Of a stretch of DNA of 64,000 bases, positions 1 through 8,354 are shown piece by piece. A model generated the notes under the pieces. The model searched no databases and was not told the DNA's origin. It worked only from the letters and a program-made list of their open reading frames with translations. The stretch lies in the NCBI GenBank assembly GCA_025456345.1, contig JALOKU010000004.1, forward strand, positions 57,100-121,099, written 5' to 3'. Each line of letters opens with the position of its first letter. The first letter of the stretch is position 1. The stretch comes from Vicinamibacterales bacterium (GTDB lineage: Bacteria > Acidobacteriota > Vicinamibacteria > Vicinamibacterales > JAKQTR01). The position numbers and the translations under genes are program-made.

Positions 1-1
1 G

Positions 2-889
2 TTCCCGACGTTTCCGGACGGGTTCCCCGAGGGCGCCATGCGGGAGTACGAGCGCCGCATCGGGCGCCGGACCCTCGGCAACATCGTGGCGTCGGGCACG
101 CAGATCATCGACGACCTCGGGCCCGAGCACATGAAGACCGGCTGCCCGATCATTTACACGTCGGCCGACAGCGTGTTCCAGATCGCCGCGCACGAGGCGA
201 TCATCCCGGTCCCGGAGCTGTATCGGATCTGCGAGATCGCCTACACGCAGTTCGTCGAGGGGATGGGGCTCGGGCGCGTCATCGCACGCCCCTTCGTCGG
301 GTCGCCCGGCTCGTTCCGCCGCACGGCGAACCGGCACGACTACGCGATTCCGCCCTATGCCGACACGCTGCTCGACCGGCTGGCAGCGGCCGGCATCCCG
401 GTCCTGTCGATCGGCAAGATTGCGGACCTGTTCGCCGGGCGGGGGATTGGCGCCGCGGTGAAGTCCGCGTCCGATGCGCTCGGCATGGACGCGTTCGAGC
501 GCGCTGTCGCGGACGCGCCGCCCGGGCTCGTGTTCGGCAACCTCGTCGACTTCGACGCGATGTACGGGCATCGCAACGACACCGCCGGCTACGCCGCCAA
601 CCTCGAGCGGTTCGACGAGCGGCTCGGCCGGCTGCTGCCGATGATCCGCGACGACGACCTGCTCATCCTGACGGCGGACCACGGCAACGACCCGACGACG
701 CCGAGCACCGATCATTCCCGGGAGTTCGTGCCGGTGCTGGCCTACGGCGCGCGCGTGCGGGCCGGCGTCAACCTCGGCGAGCGCCCCACCTTCGCCGACC
801 TCGGCCAGACTCTCGCCGAGGTGTTCGGCGTCGGCCCCCTCGCCTGCGGCCGCAGCTTCCTCGCGGACATCACGGGGGCAGGATCGTAG
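2..889 (+). CDS. deoB: Phosphopentomutase, N-terminus cut by window start
   Basis: Phosphopentomutase interconverts (deoxy)ribose 1-phosphate and 5-phosphate in nucleoside catabolism; it is a cytoplasmic, metal-dependent enzyme of the alkaline-phosphatase superfamily. The frame is open from base 2, and the residues before the first Met (FPTFPDGFP) match the family, so the ATG at 38 is not the true start and about 100 N-terminal residues lie upstream. Visible signatures are NLVDFDAMYGHRND, the metal-binding TADHGNDP and the downstream TDHSRE histidine motif. The next gene is dgt, 15 bases later on the same strand, so the pair may form a nucleotide-salvage unit. Identity is confident from the motifs; upstream regulation cannot be seen. 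Confidence 0.93.
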   Translation, partial: FPTFPDGFPEGAMREYERRIGRRTLGNIVASGTQIIDDLGPEHMKTGCPIIYTSADSVFQIAAHEAIIPVPELYRICEIAYTQFVEGMGLGRVIARPFVGSPGSFRRTANRHDYAIPPYADTLLDRLAAAGIPVLSIGKIADLFAGRGIGAAVKSASDALGMDAFERAVADAPPGLVFGNLVDFDAMYGHRNDTAGYAANLERFDERLGRLLPMIRDDDLLILTADHGNDPTTPSTDHSREFVPVLAYGARVRAGVNLGERPTFADLGQTLAEVFGVGPLACGRSFLADITGAGS

Positions 890-904
890 GGGAGCGTGAA
901 ACCC

Positions 905-1960
905 ATGAGCACGATTCGAGAGGACCTCGAGCGGCGCGAGCGCGAGTCGCTGGCGCCGCAGGCCGCCCGCAGCGTCGAAACCCGGGGCCGCCTTCGCCCC
1001 GAGCCGGAGGACGACGTCAGGCCCGCCTTCCAGCGGGACCGCGACCGCATCCTTCACTCGAAGGCGTTCCGCCGCCTCAAGCACAAGACCCAGGTCTTCT
1101 TCGCCCCGACGGGCGATCACTACCGGACGCGCCTCACCCATTCCCTCGAGGTGTCCCAGATCGCCAGGACGATGGCGAAGGCGCTGGCGCTCAACGAGGA
1201 GCTGACCGAAGCGATTGCCCTTGGCCACGACCTCGGCCATACCCCGTTCGGCCACCAGGGCGAGCGCGTGCTGGCCGGTCTCATGCCCGGCGGATTCGAG
1301 CACTACGAACAGAGCCTGCGCATCGTCGACGTCCTCGAGCGCGATGGCGCCGGGCTCAACCTGACCTGGGAAGTGCGCGACGGGATCGGGAAGCACTCGA
1401 AGGGCAAGCGCGGATCGCCCGTCGGCCCCGATGTCCCCGTCAAGGCGTCGACCCTCGAGGGACAGATCGCCCGCGTCGCCGACCTGGTCGCCTACGTCAA
1501 CCACGACATCGACGATGCCGTGAGAGCCGGCGTGCTGAAGGAGCAGGATCTGCCTGCGGGCCCGCTGGCCGTGCTCGGCGCGACCCACTCGGCCCGGGTC
1601 GGGCGGATGGTCACTGCCGTCGTCCTGGAGACGAGAGGGGCCGGCCTGCGCGAGATCGCGATGACGGCCCCGGTGCTCGAGGCGGTGCTGGATCTGCGCG
1701 CGTTTCTGTTCGCGAACGTTTACGAGAACGATCTGTCAACCGCGGAATTCAAGAAGGCGGCTGGCATTCTCGGGGGGCTGTGGGAGAAGGTCCACGACGC
1801 GCCGGAGTCCTTCCTCGACGGCCGGATACTGCATGCGGAGGGCGTGGACGCGGCCGCCCGCGACTTCCTGGCCGGCATGACCGATCGGTATGCCGTGGCG
1901 CTCTACGAACACCTCTTCATTCCCAAGCCGTGGGTGAACCTGTCGGGCCGGTGGTCCTGA
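905..1960 (+). CDS. dgt: dGTP triphosphohydrolase-like HD protein
   Basis: HD-superfamily deoxynucleoside triphosphate triphosphohydrolase, which removes tripolyphosphate from dNTPs (typically dGTP) and so tunes the dNTP pool. About 351 residues, the length of the shorter 'dGTPase-like' proteins rather than the 505-residue E. coli enzyme. The metal-binding histidines and aspartates are in THSLEVSQIAR and GHDLGHTPFGHQGE, with a later DLVAYVNHDIDDA helix carrying the last Asp. I chose the ATG at 905 because a GGGAG Shine-Dalgarno sequence lies about 10 bases upstream; the GTG at 896 in the ORF track is too close to it. It follows deoB closely and ends 24 bases before a convergent lipoprotein gene. 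Confidence 0.9.
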   Translation: MSTIREDLERRERESLAPQAARSVETRGRLRPEPEDDVRPAFQRDRDRILHSKAFRRLKHKTQVFFAPTGDHYRTRLTHSLEVSQIARTMAKALALNEELTEAIALGHDLGHTPFGHQGERVLAGLMPGGFEHYEQSLRIVDVLERDGAGLNLTWEVRDGIGKHSKGKRGSPVGPDVPVKASTLEGQIARVADLVAYVNHDIDDAVRAGVLKEQDLPAGPLAVLGATHSARVGRMVTAVVLETRGAGLREIAMTAPVLEAVLDLRAFLFANVYENDLSTAEFKKAAGILGGLWEKVHDAPESFLDGRILHAEGVDAAARDFLAGMTDRYAVALYEHLFIPKPWVNLSGRWS

Positions 1961-1984
1961 TCGCGCTCGGCGGATGCGGGCGGA

Positions 1985-2398
1985 CTACGGGTGGATGACT
2001 TCGAGCGAGTAGGCCGTCGGATCCGGGACGCCCTTGGTGTCGTACACCCTCGCGCAGAGACTTCCGGCGGCCGATACCGTCGCGGTCAGCGGCAAGCTGA
2101 TGTAGGCATTGTCGTTGGCGACCGAGAGCTGGCAGGCGTTGTTGTTCCAGTTGCCGAGGGCCAGGCCCACCACGCGCGTGTTGTCGTCGCCGACGGCTGT
2201 CAGGGTCGCCGAAACCGGGCCTCTTCCGGAGACGACGAATACGTGGGTCGTGCCGCCGGCGGGATTGAGCGTGCCCGCGAAAGTTTCGGTCACGGTGCCG
2301 GACGGGCCCGTTTCGAGGTCCGTAAGGTCGCTCCCACACCCCGCGGCCGCGAGCGCCACCAGTGACAGGGACAATCCGAGGGTCAACAGTCGTCGCAC
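1985..2398 (-). CDS. Small predicted lipoprotein, PPC-like beta domain
   Basis: About 137 residues. The N-terminus (VRRLLTLGLSLSLVALAAAGC) is a short basic stretch, a hydrophobic core and a cysteine, so it looks like a lipoprotein signal, although the lipobox AAGC is weak at the -3 position. The rest is Thr/Val/Gly-rich with alternating beta character (GTLNPAGGTTHVFVVSG, then SATLTAVGDDN), resembling the prepeptidase C-terminal-like (PPC) beta-sandwich that accompanies secreted proteins. The start is a GTG with a perfect AAGGAG five bases upstream; the 392-residue ORF in the track is an antisense extension through yceD. It stands alone, convergent with dgt. Function is unknown; surface or periplasmic location is inferred. 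Confidence 0.72.
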   Translation of the reverse strand: MRRLLTLGLSLSLVALAAAGCGSDLTDLETGPSGTVTETFAGTLNPAGGTTHVFVVSGRGPVSATLTAVGDDNTRVVGLALGNWNNNACQLSVANDNAYISLPLTATVSAAGSLCARVYDTKGVPDPTAYSLEVIHP

Positions 2399-2550
2399 GA
2401 GCACTCCTTGCCTGAGATCAGGCCTCCGCGTGGCGGGAGAACAATTCATTCTAGCGCACCCGGGGCCGGGAAGGCACCCTCTCACGTTCTGACGCGGCCA
2501 GACGCCCGGCGGCCGGGCCGCCCTGGCGCCGGCAGCTGCCGACCCCGTGG

Positions 2551-2556
2551 TATACT
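2551..2556 (+). promoter_or_regulatory. Candidate -10 box of the yceD-rpmF-fab run
   Basis: TATACT lies 34 bases before the yceD start in a GC-rich intergenic stretch. No convincing TTGACA is seen 16-18 bases upstream, so this is only a -10 match. It sits at the head of the long plus-strand run and is followed by an AGGAG ribosome-binding sequence, so it is a sensible promoter position. Confidence 0.35.
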
Positions 2557-2590
2557 TGGGATTCTGTGCCTGTAGGAGAGACGGCGCCAG

Positions 2591-3121
2591 ATGAGTGAGC
2601 TCCTGCTTGACGTCGGTCAGATGCGCGACCCGGAGGCCAGGATCGAACGGACCTTCGCGGCCGGCGTGTTGCCAACCGACCCCACAATCTGCCTGGTCAC
2701 GGCGCCCGTCGCGCTCGACGTCGCCGTGCGCAAGGACCGGATGCAGTTCCGGCTGGTGGGACATGTGCGGACCGCCATCGGGTTGACCTGCAGCCGGTGC
2801 CTCGAGCGTTTCGAGATGCCGGTCGCGGAGGCCTTCGACGTGCTCTACCTGCCGCACACTCCCGCCGGGACGGCCGAAGAGCGCATGGTCGAGGACGACG
2901 ACCTCTCGACGGCGTTCTACGAGGACAACGTGATCGACCTCGGCCAGCTGATGCAGGAACAGTGCTACCTGGCCGTGCCGATGAAGCCCCTCTGCCAGGA
3001 AGGCTGCCGGGGCCTGTGCCCGGATTGCGGCACCAACCTCAACACCGCGACGTGCCACTGCGAGCGGACGTGGGTGGACCCGCGGCTGGCGGTGCTCGAG
3101 CAACTGCGCAAGGACAAATAG
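2591..3121 (+). CDS. yceD: YceD family (DUF177) protein
   Basis: YceD/DUF177 proteins are small cytoplasmic proteins needed for normal 23S rRNA accumulation in E. coli and maize, and are nearly always encoded beside rpmF. This copy has 176 residues. It has the central CSRC pair (residues about 67-70) and a C-terminal cysteine cluster CQEGCRGLCPDCGTNLN, followed by a further CHC; these could bind zinc. An AGGAGA sequence lies about 11 bases before the ATG. It is followed two bases after its stop by rpmF, the arrangement known across bacteria, and then by plsX and the fatty-acid genes, which is also the classical gene order. Confidence 0.9.
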   Translation: MSELLLDVGQMRDPEARIERTFAAGVLPTDPTICLVTAPVALDVAVRKDRMQFRLVGHVRTAIGLTCSRCLERFEMPVAEAFDVLYLPHTPAGTAEERMVEDDDLSTAFYEDNVIDLGQLMQEQCYLAVPMKPLCQEGCRGLCPDCGTNLNTATCHCERTWVDPRLAVLEQLRKDK

Positions 3122-3123
3122 CG

Positions 3124-3306
3124 ATGCCAAACCCAAAGCGACGACACTCGAAGGCCCGGACATCGAAGCGCCGGACCCACGACGCCCTGAAGCCCGTTTC
3201 GCTGGGCGCCTGCCCGCACTGCCACGAGGCCAAGGCGGCGCATCAGATCTGCGCGCATTGCGGCTACTATCGCGGCCGCCAGGTCCGTGCGGTCAAGGAA
3301 GCGTAG
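3124..3306 (+). CDS. rpmF: 50S ribosomal protein L32 (zinc-ribbon type)
   Basis: Large-subunit ribosomal protein L32, 60 residues. The start MPNPKRRHSKART is the family signature, and two CxxC pairs (CPHC and CAHC) show this is the zinc-binding form rather than the cysteine-free paralogue some bacteria induce under zinc limitation. The ORF track only shows it inside a longer frame (2797-3306); the ATG at 3124, two bases after the yceD stop, is the correct start. It is translationally close-coupled to yceD and followed six bases later by plsX. Very confident from N-terminal sequence and neighbours. Confidence 0.96.
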   Translation: MPNPKRRHSKARTSKRRTHDALKPVSLGACPHCHEAKAAHQICAHCGYYRGRQVRAVKEA

Positions 3307-3312
3307 TGCCGG

Positions 3313-4314
3313 ATGCGGGTGGCGGTCGACGCGATGGGAGGCGACCACGGCCCGGCCGTGGTCGTCGGCGGTGCGGCTGCCGCTGCCCGGCATGCTGATG
3401 TCGGCGTGACGCTCGTCGGGGATTCGCTCGAGCTGCGCGCCGAACTGGCGCGCGTTCCAGACGCATCCCGGCTCGACATCCTTGTCGAGCACGCCGCCGA
3501 TGCCGTGGGCATGGGCGAGCGGCCGGCCGAGGCTCTCCGGCGCAGACCCCAGTCATCCATCCGCGTGGCCGCCGACCTCGTGGCCCGGGGCGGCGCCGAT
3601 GCCCTGTTCAGCGCGGGCAATACCGGCGCGACGGTGCTTGCCGCGTACACCCGGTTCGGGCTCCTGAGGGGCGCTGACCGCCCGGCCCTGGCGGCCACGG
3701 TGCCGACCAGGCGCGGGGCGGCGATCCTGCTCGACATCGGGGCCAACGCCGACTGCCGTCCCGCGCACCTGGTGGCCTTCGCGGCGATGGGCACGGTGTT
3801 CGCCCGCGTCGGCCTCGCCATCGCGGAGCCGACGGTCGGGGTCCTGTCGATCGGCGAAGAGGAGACCAAGGGGAACGAACTCACGCGCGAGGCCTACCGG
3901 CTCCTGCGCGAGACGCCCCTCCGGTTCGCGGGCAACGTCGAGGCCCGCGACCTCTACTCCGGCGCCGCCGACGTGGTCGTCTGCGACGGGTTCACCGGCA
4001 ACGTGGTGATCAAGGTCAGCGAGGGCATCGTCGGCATGGTGGAATTGATGCTCGGCGAGGAGTTCGCGGCGATGGACGGCGACAGCGCCCGGCAGGCCGT
4101 CGAGGCGTTCGGGCATTTCCGCGCGCGGGTGGACTACTCGGAGTACGGCGGCGCACCGTTGCTCGGCGTGGGCAAGCCGGTGGTGGTCGGGCACGGCCGC
4201 TCGTCTGCCAAGGCCGTGACAAACGCCATCCTGATGGCGGCACGATTCGCCCGCGAGGGGCTGGTGCCGCGCGTCGAACAGGAACTCTTGCTGCTGCAGG
4301 GAGCGTCATCGTGA
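3313..4314 (+). CDS. plsX: Phosphate acyltransferase PlsX
   Basis: PlsX converts acyl-ACP and phosphate to acyl-phosphate, the acyl donor for PlsY in phospholipid synthesis. It is 333 residues, a normal length. The N-terminal MRVAVDAMGGDHGP is diagnostic, and GNVEARDLYSG and DGFTGNVVIKVSEG are the conserved internal blocks. It begins six bases after rpmF and its TGA overlaps the GTG of fabD (GTGA). In the usual yceD-rpmF-plsX-fabH-fabD order, fabH would sit here; it is absent. Cytoplasmic, peripheral to the membrane in other bacteria. Confidence 0.96.
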   Translation: MRVAVDAMGGDHGPAVVVGGAAAAARHADVGVTLVGDSLELRAELARVPDASRLDILVEHAADAVGMGERPAEALRRRPQSSIRVAADLVARGGADALFSAGNTGATVLAAYTRFGLLRGADRPALAATVPTRRGAAILLDIGANADCRPAHLVAFAAMGTVFARVGLAIAEPTVGVLSIGEEETKGNELTREAYRLLRETPLRFAGNVEARDLYSGAADVVVCDGFTGNVVIKVSEGIVGMVELMLGEEFAAMDGDSARQAVEAFGHFRARVDYSEYGGAPLLGVGKPVVVGHGRSSAKAVTNAILMAARFAREGLVPRVEQELLLLQGASS

Positions 4315-5237
4315 TTGCATGTATCTTTCCGGGGCAGGGCTCGCAGGCTGTCGGCATGGGCAAGGCGCTGGCCGGGGCGTTTCCGCTCGTGCGCGAGACC
4401 ATGGCCGAGGCCGACGAGGCGCTGGGCGAGAGCCTGAGCGGCCTCTGCTTCGAGGGGCCGGCGGAGACGCTGGTGCTCACCGAGAACACGCAGCCGGCCA
4501 TCCTGGCCGTGAGCATCGCGTGCTACCGTGTGCTGGCGTCGACCGGCGTCGTGCCGGCTTTCGTCGCGGGGCACTCGCTGGGCGAGTACTCGGCGCACGT
4601 TGCGGCGGGGACGATGACGTTTGCCGACGCGCTGCGAACCGTACGCCGCCGGGGACGCTACATGCAGGACGCCGTGCCGGTGGGGCAGGGCGCGATGGCG
4701 GCCATCCTCGGGCTCGACGCCGAGACGGTGGCGCAGGCGTGCGCCGAGGCGGCGCAGGGCGAGGTGGTCAGCCCCGCGAACCTGAACGCGCCGGGTCAGA
4801 TCGTCATCGCCGGGTCGAAGGCCGCGGTGGCGCGGGCCTCGGAGCGCGCCAAGCAGCTGGGCGCCAAGCGCGCGATCCCGCTGCCGGTGAGCGCGCCCTT
4901 CCACTGCGCCCTCATGCGGCCAGCCGAAGCGCGGCTGGCTCCCGAGCTGCGCGCGCTGACGGTCTGCGATCCCGCGGTGCCGGTTGTCGCGAACGTGGAT
5001 GCCGAGGTGAAGCGCACCGCGGCAGCGGGGATCGAGGCGCTCGTCAGGCAAGTGTCCGCCCCGGTCCGGTGGGAAGACGTGATGCGGCGGCTTGCATCGG
5101 AGGGCGTCCACAAGTATGTTGAAGTGGGTCCTGGGACGGTATTGACCGGCCTCGGCCGGAAAATCCTGAAGGACGCGGCGTTTGCGAACATCGAGGATCC
5201 GTCTGGACTCGACGCCGTGGCCGCCTTGGTGGGTTAG
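4311..5237 (+). CDS. fabD: Malonyl-CoA:ACP transacylase
   Basis: FabD loads malonate from CoA onto acyl carrier protein, providing the extender for type II fatty-acid synthesis. It is 308 residues. The start IACIFPGQGSQAVGMG and the nucleophile elbow GHSLGEYSA (catalytic Ser in GHSxG) are clear, with the His-bearing segment VSAPFHCALM later in the chain. The GTG start overlaps the plsX stop by four bases, which implies translational coupling and leaves no room for fabH. fabG begins six bases after the stop. Confidence 0.96.
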   Translation: MIACIFPGQGSQAVGMGKALAGAFPLVRETMAEADEALGESLSGLCFEGPAETLVLTENTQPAILAVSIACYRVLASTGVVPAFVAGHSLGEYSAHVAAGTMTFADALRTVRRRGRYMQDAVPVGQGAMAAILGLDAETVAQACAEAAQGEVVSPANLNAPGQIVIAGSKAAVARASERAKQLGAKRAIPLPVSAPFHCALMRPAEARLAPELRALTVCDPAVPVVANVDAEVKRTAAAGIEALVRQVSAPVRWEDVMRRLASEGVHKYVEVGPGTVLTGLGRKILKDAAFANIEDPSGLDAVAALVG

Positions 5238-5243
5238 TGCGCC

Positions 5244-5987
5244 ATGTTCGACTTGACCGGAAAAGTTGCCGTCGTGACCGGTGCCGGGCGGGGGATCGGG
5301 CGGTCAATCAGCCTCGCCCTCGCGTCGCGCGGCGCGGTGGTGGTGCCCACCGACGTGGTGAACCCGGGGCCGGCGCAGCCCGAGCCTCCGGCTGAGGGGC
5401 CAGGGCGCGTGACCGGCGTCGTCGTCATGAACGTGACCGACGCGGCGGGCGCCGACGCCGCCTTCGGCCGGATCCTGTCGGAGTACGGCCGCATCGACAT
5501 CCTCGTGAACAACGCCGGCATCACCCGTGATCAGCTGCTGATGCGGATGAAGCGCGAGGACTGGGACCGCGTCCTCGAGGTGAACCTCAGCGGGGCGTTC
5601 GTCTGCACGCAAGCCGTGCTGCGGCCGATGATGAAGCAGCGCACGGGACGGATCATCAGCATCAGCTCCGTGGTCGGGCAGATGGGCAACGCCGGGCAGT
5701 CGAACTACGCGGCGTCCAAGGCGGGCCTCATCGGGTTCAGCAAGTCGCTGGCCCGGGAGGTCGCGGCGCGCCACATCACCGTCAACGTGGTGGCGCCGGG
5801 GCTCATCGACACCGACATGACGCGTGCGCTGCCGCCCGAGGTGCAGGCCGAGTGGCAGTCGAAAGTGCCGCTCAGCCGGTTCGGCACGCCCGAGGACGTG
5901 GCGGCGGCGGTCTGTTTCCTGGCGTCCGACGAGGCGTCGTACATCACCGGGCAAGTTCTCGCCGTCAACGGCGGGATGTATACGTAG
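5244..5987 (+). CDS. fabG: 3-oxoacyl-[ACP] reductase
   Basis: NADPH-dependent short-chain dehydrogenase that reduces 3-oxoacyl-ACP in the elongation cycle. 247 residues, standard. The Rossmann glycine motif is GAGRGIG, followed by NNAGITRD, the catalytic Ser in ISISSVVGQMG and the YxxxK pair in NYAASKAG. The C-terminus (ITGQVLAVNGGMY) is typical for FabG of fab operons. It lies between fabD and acpP with gaps of only 6 and 8 bases, which supports FabG rather than another SDR-family enzyme. Confidence 0.95.
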   Translation: MFDLTGKVAVVTGAGRGIGRSISLALASRGAVVVPTDVVNPGPAQPEPPAEGPGRVTGVVVMNVTDAAGADAAFGRILSEYGRIDILVNNAGITRDQLLMRMKREDWDRVLEVNLSGAFVCTQAVLRPMMKQRTGRIISISSVVGQMGNAGQSNYAASKAGLIGFSKSLAREVAARHITVNVVAPGLIDTDMTRALPPEVQAEWQSKVPLSRFGTPEDVAAAVCFLASDEASYITGQVLAVNGGMYT

Positions 5988-5995
5988 GAGGATGA

Positions 5996-6238
5996 ATGGC
6001 TGGGGTTGCTGACAAGGTCAAGAGCATCATCGTGGAGCAGCTTGGGGTCGACGAGGAAGAAGTCACCATCGACGCCTCGTTCGTCGACGACCTGGGCGCG
6101 GACTCGCTCGACACGGTCGAGCTGGTGATGGCGTTCGAAGAGGAGTTCGGGATCGAGATCCCCGACGAGGACGCCGAGAAGATCACGCGCGTCAAGGAAG
6201 CCGTCGAATACATCGAGGCCCACTCCAAGAAGAAGTAA
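5996..6238 (+). CDS. acpP: Acyl carrier protein
   Basis: 80-residue acidic acyl carrier protein, the carrier of growing acyl chains. The 4'-phosphopantetheine attachment Ser is in [10 protein letters not shown], the canonical DSL motif. A TAGGAGG-type ribosome-binding site overlaps the fabG stop and precedes the ATG by about six bases, strong even for this operon and suiting a highly expressed protein. It is followed by a 91-base gap before fabF, one of the larger internal gaps in the run. Confidence 0.97.
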   Translation: MAGVADKVKSIIVEQLGVDEEEVTIDASFVDDLGADSLDTVELVMAFEEEFGIEIPDEDAEKITRVKEAVEYIEAHSKKK

Positions 6239-6329
6239 CCGCATCACCCTGGGACGGTGTCGGCACCTGCGTCCGGCGGCCTGACGGCGCTGCGGGAGCG
6301 GGTTTTGACCCCTCGTGTTTGGAGGCCGC

Positions 6330-7571
6330 GTGAACAGGCGCGTTGTCGTGACGGGCATCGGGTTGGTGTCGGCGCTCGGCGTCGGCACCGAGGCGACCTG
6401 GGAGGGCTTGTGCGCCGGGCGCAACGGCGTCGGGCCCATCACCAAGTTCGACGCCACGGCGTTCGCCGCCCGGATTGCCGCCGAGGTCAAGGGTTTCGAT
6501 CCGCTGCAGTACGTGGACAAGAAGGACGTCAAGAAGATGGACACCTTCATCCACTACGCCATCGCGGCCGCGCAGGGCGCCGCGGCGGACTCGGGGCTGG
6601 TGATCGGGCCGGAGAACGCGACGCGCGTCGGCGTCTACCTCGCGTCCGGGATCGGCGGCTTCGGCACCATCGAGCGTGAGCACCAGGCCCTGCTCGAGGG
6701 CGGGCCGCGCAAGATCTCGCCGTTCTTCATCCCGTCGGCCATCATCAACCTCGCCGCCGGGCAGGTGTCGATCCGGCTCGGGGCCAAGGGCCCGAACCTG
6801 GCCACCGTGACGGCTTGTGCGGCGTCGGCGCATGCCGTGGGCGAGGCCTACGAGATCATCAGGCGCGGCGCCGCCGATGCGATGATCGCCGGCGGCTCCG
6901 AGGCGGCCATCACCCCGATGGGCGTCGGCGGCTTTGCCGCCATGCGCGCCCTCTCAACGCGCAACGACGAGCCCGCGCGCGCCAGCCGCCCGTTCGACAA
7001 GGAGCGGGACGGCTTCGTCATCGGAGAGGGCGCCGGCGTCCTGGTCCTCGAGGAACTCGAGCAGGCCCGCCGGCGGGGCGCCCGCGTGTACGCCGAGGTC
7101 GTCGGCTACGGGGCCACGGCCGACGCGTACCACATCACCGCCCCGTCGGAGGACGGAGACGGTGCCGTGCGCGTGATGGCGATGGCCCTGGAGTCGGCAG
7201 GCGCGAGCACCGGCGACGTGCAGTACATCAACGCCCACGGCACGTCGACGCCCTTCAACGACAAGCTGGAGTCGCTCGCCATCCGCACGCTGTTCGGGGA
7301 ACGTGCGGACGGGATCGGCGTGTCGTCCACCAAGTCGATGATTGGCCACACGCTGGGCGCGGCGGGCGGCATCGAGGCTGGCATCACCGCGCTGGCCGTG
7401 TACCACCAGACGATGCCCCCGACGATCAACCTCGACATCCCCGACCCGGAGTGCACCCTGGATTACGTGCCGTGGAAGGCCCGGACCGCGCGGATCACGT
7501 ACGCGATGTCCAACTCCTTCGGGTTCGGCGGCACCAACGCCGCCCTGCTCCTCCGCCGTTTCGACGGCTGA
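6330..7571 (+). CDS. fabF: 3-oxoacyl-[ACP] synthase II
   Basis: KASII condensing enzyme, 413 residues, elongating acyl-ACP with malonyl-ACP. The catalytic Cys is in [11 protein letters not shown], the two His in [11 protein letters not shown] and [13 protein letters not shown], the normal Cys-His-His triad. The ORF track starts at a GTG at 6315, but a GGAGG at 6321-6325 sits four bases before the GTG at 6330, and the protein then starts [11 protein letters not shown] as the family does, so 6330 is preferred. Because fabH is missing here, this is the only ketoacyl synthase in the cluster. etfB follows 18 bases later. Confidence 0.95.
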   Translation: MNRRVVVTGIGLVSALGVGTEATWEGLCAGRNGVGPITKFDATAFAARIAAEVKGFDPLQYVDKKDVKKMDTFIHYAIAAAQGAAADSGLVIGPENATRVGVYLASGIGGFGTIEREHQALLEGGPRKISPFFIPSAIINLAAGQVSIRLGAKGPNLATVTACAASAHAVGEAYEIIRRGAADAMIAGGSEAAITPMGVGGFAAMRALSTRNDEPARASRPFDKERDGFVIGEGAGVLVLEELEQARRRGARVYAEVVGYGATADAYHITAPSEDGDGAVRVMAMALESAGASTGDVQYINAHGTSTPFNDKLESLAIRTLFGERADGIGVSSTKSMIGHTLGAAGGIEAGITALAVYHQTMPPTINLDIPDPECTLDYVPWKARTARITYAMSNSFGFGGTNAALLLRRFDG

Positions 7572-7589
7572 CGCCGGGAGCGTCCTGAC

Positions 7590-8354
7590 ATGAAGATCGC
7601 CGTCTGCCTGAAACAGGTTCCGTCGCGCGACTGGCAGCCGCGTGTCAACGAGCAGAAGACGTGGGTCCGCGACCAGGACGCCGCCTTCGAACTCAACGAG
7701 CCGGATGCCTATGCCCTCGAAGAGGGCCTGCGGCTGAAGGAGAAACACGGCGGGGAGGTGGTGGTCTGCTCGGTGGGCCCCGCCCGCGTGTCCCAGGCGC
7801 TGCGTGAGGCGCTGGCCCGGGGCGCCGACCGTGCCATCCACGTCGAAGACGAGGCGCTGGCGCAGGCCGACGCGTACGCCGTGGCCGAGGCGCTGGCCGC
7901 CGCCATGCGCGGCGAAGCGTTCGACCTCGTGCTCACGGGGCTCCAGTCCGACGACCAGGGCAGCGCCCAGACCGGCGTGATGCTCGCCTCGCTGCTCGGC
8001 ATCGCGTCGGCGACCATCATCATGGAAGTGGGCGTCCAGGGGCAGGCCCTTCGGGTGAAGCGCGAGCTCGAGGGCGGCTGGTTCCAGTGGGTGGTGTTGC
8101 CGATGCCCGCGCTCCTGACGATTCAGAGCGGCATCAACCAGCTGCGCTATGCGACGCTGAAGGGCATCATGGCCGCGAAGAAGAAAGAGATCCGGAAGGT
8201 GGCCCGGCCCGCCGGGATCGCCTCGCGGCAGCAGATTGTCGGTCTGTACGTGCCCGAGAAGCGGAAGCAGACGCAGATGATCGGCGGCAGCCCGGCCGAG
8301 GCCGCCAAGGCCCTCATCGCGGCACTGCGCGACGAAGCGCGGGTGATCACATGA
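7590..8354 (+). CDS. etfB: Electron transfer flavoprotein, beta subunit
   Basis: ETF beta chain, 254 residues. ETF is a heterodimer that takes electrons from acyl-CoA and other dehydrogenases and passes them to a membrane quinone reductase. The start MKIAVCLKQVPS and the signature VKRELEGGWFQWVVLPMPALLTIQ are typical; an AMP-binding region (TGLQSDDQGSAQTG) is present. Its TGA overlaps the ATG of etfA (ATGA), so the subunits are translationally coupled. It comes 18 bases after fabF, an uncommon junction between fatty-acid synthesis and ETF genes. Confidence 0.94.
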   Translation: MKIAVCLKQVPSRDWQPRVNEQKTWVRDQDAAFELNEPDAYALEEGLRLKEKHGGEVVVCSVGPARVSQALREALARGADRAIHVEDEALAQADAYAVAEALAAAMRGEAFDLVLTGLQSDDQGSAQTGVMLASLLGIASATIIMEVGVQGQALRVKRELEGGWFQWVVLPMPALLTIQSGINQLRYATLKGIMAAKKKEIRKVARPAGIASRQQIVGLYVPEKRKQTQMIGGSPAEAAKALIAALRDEARVIT

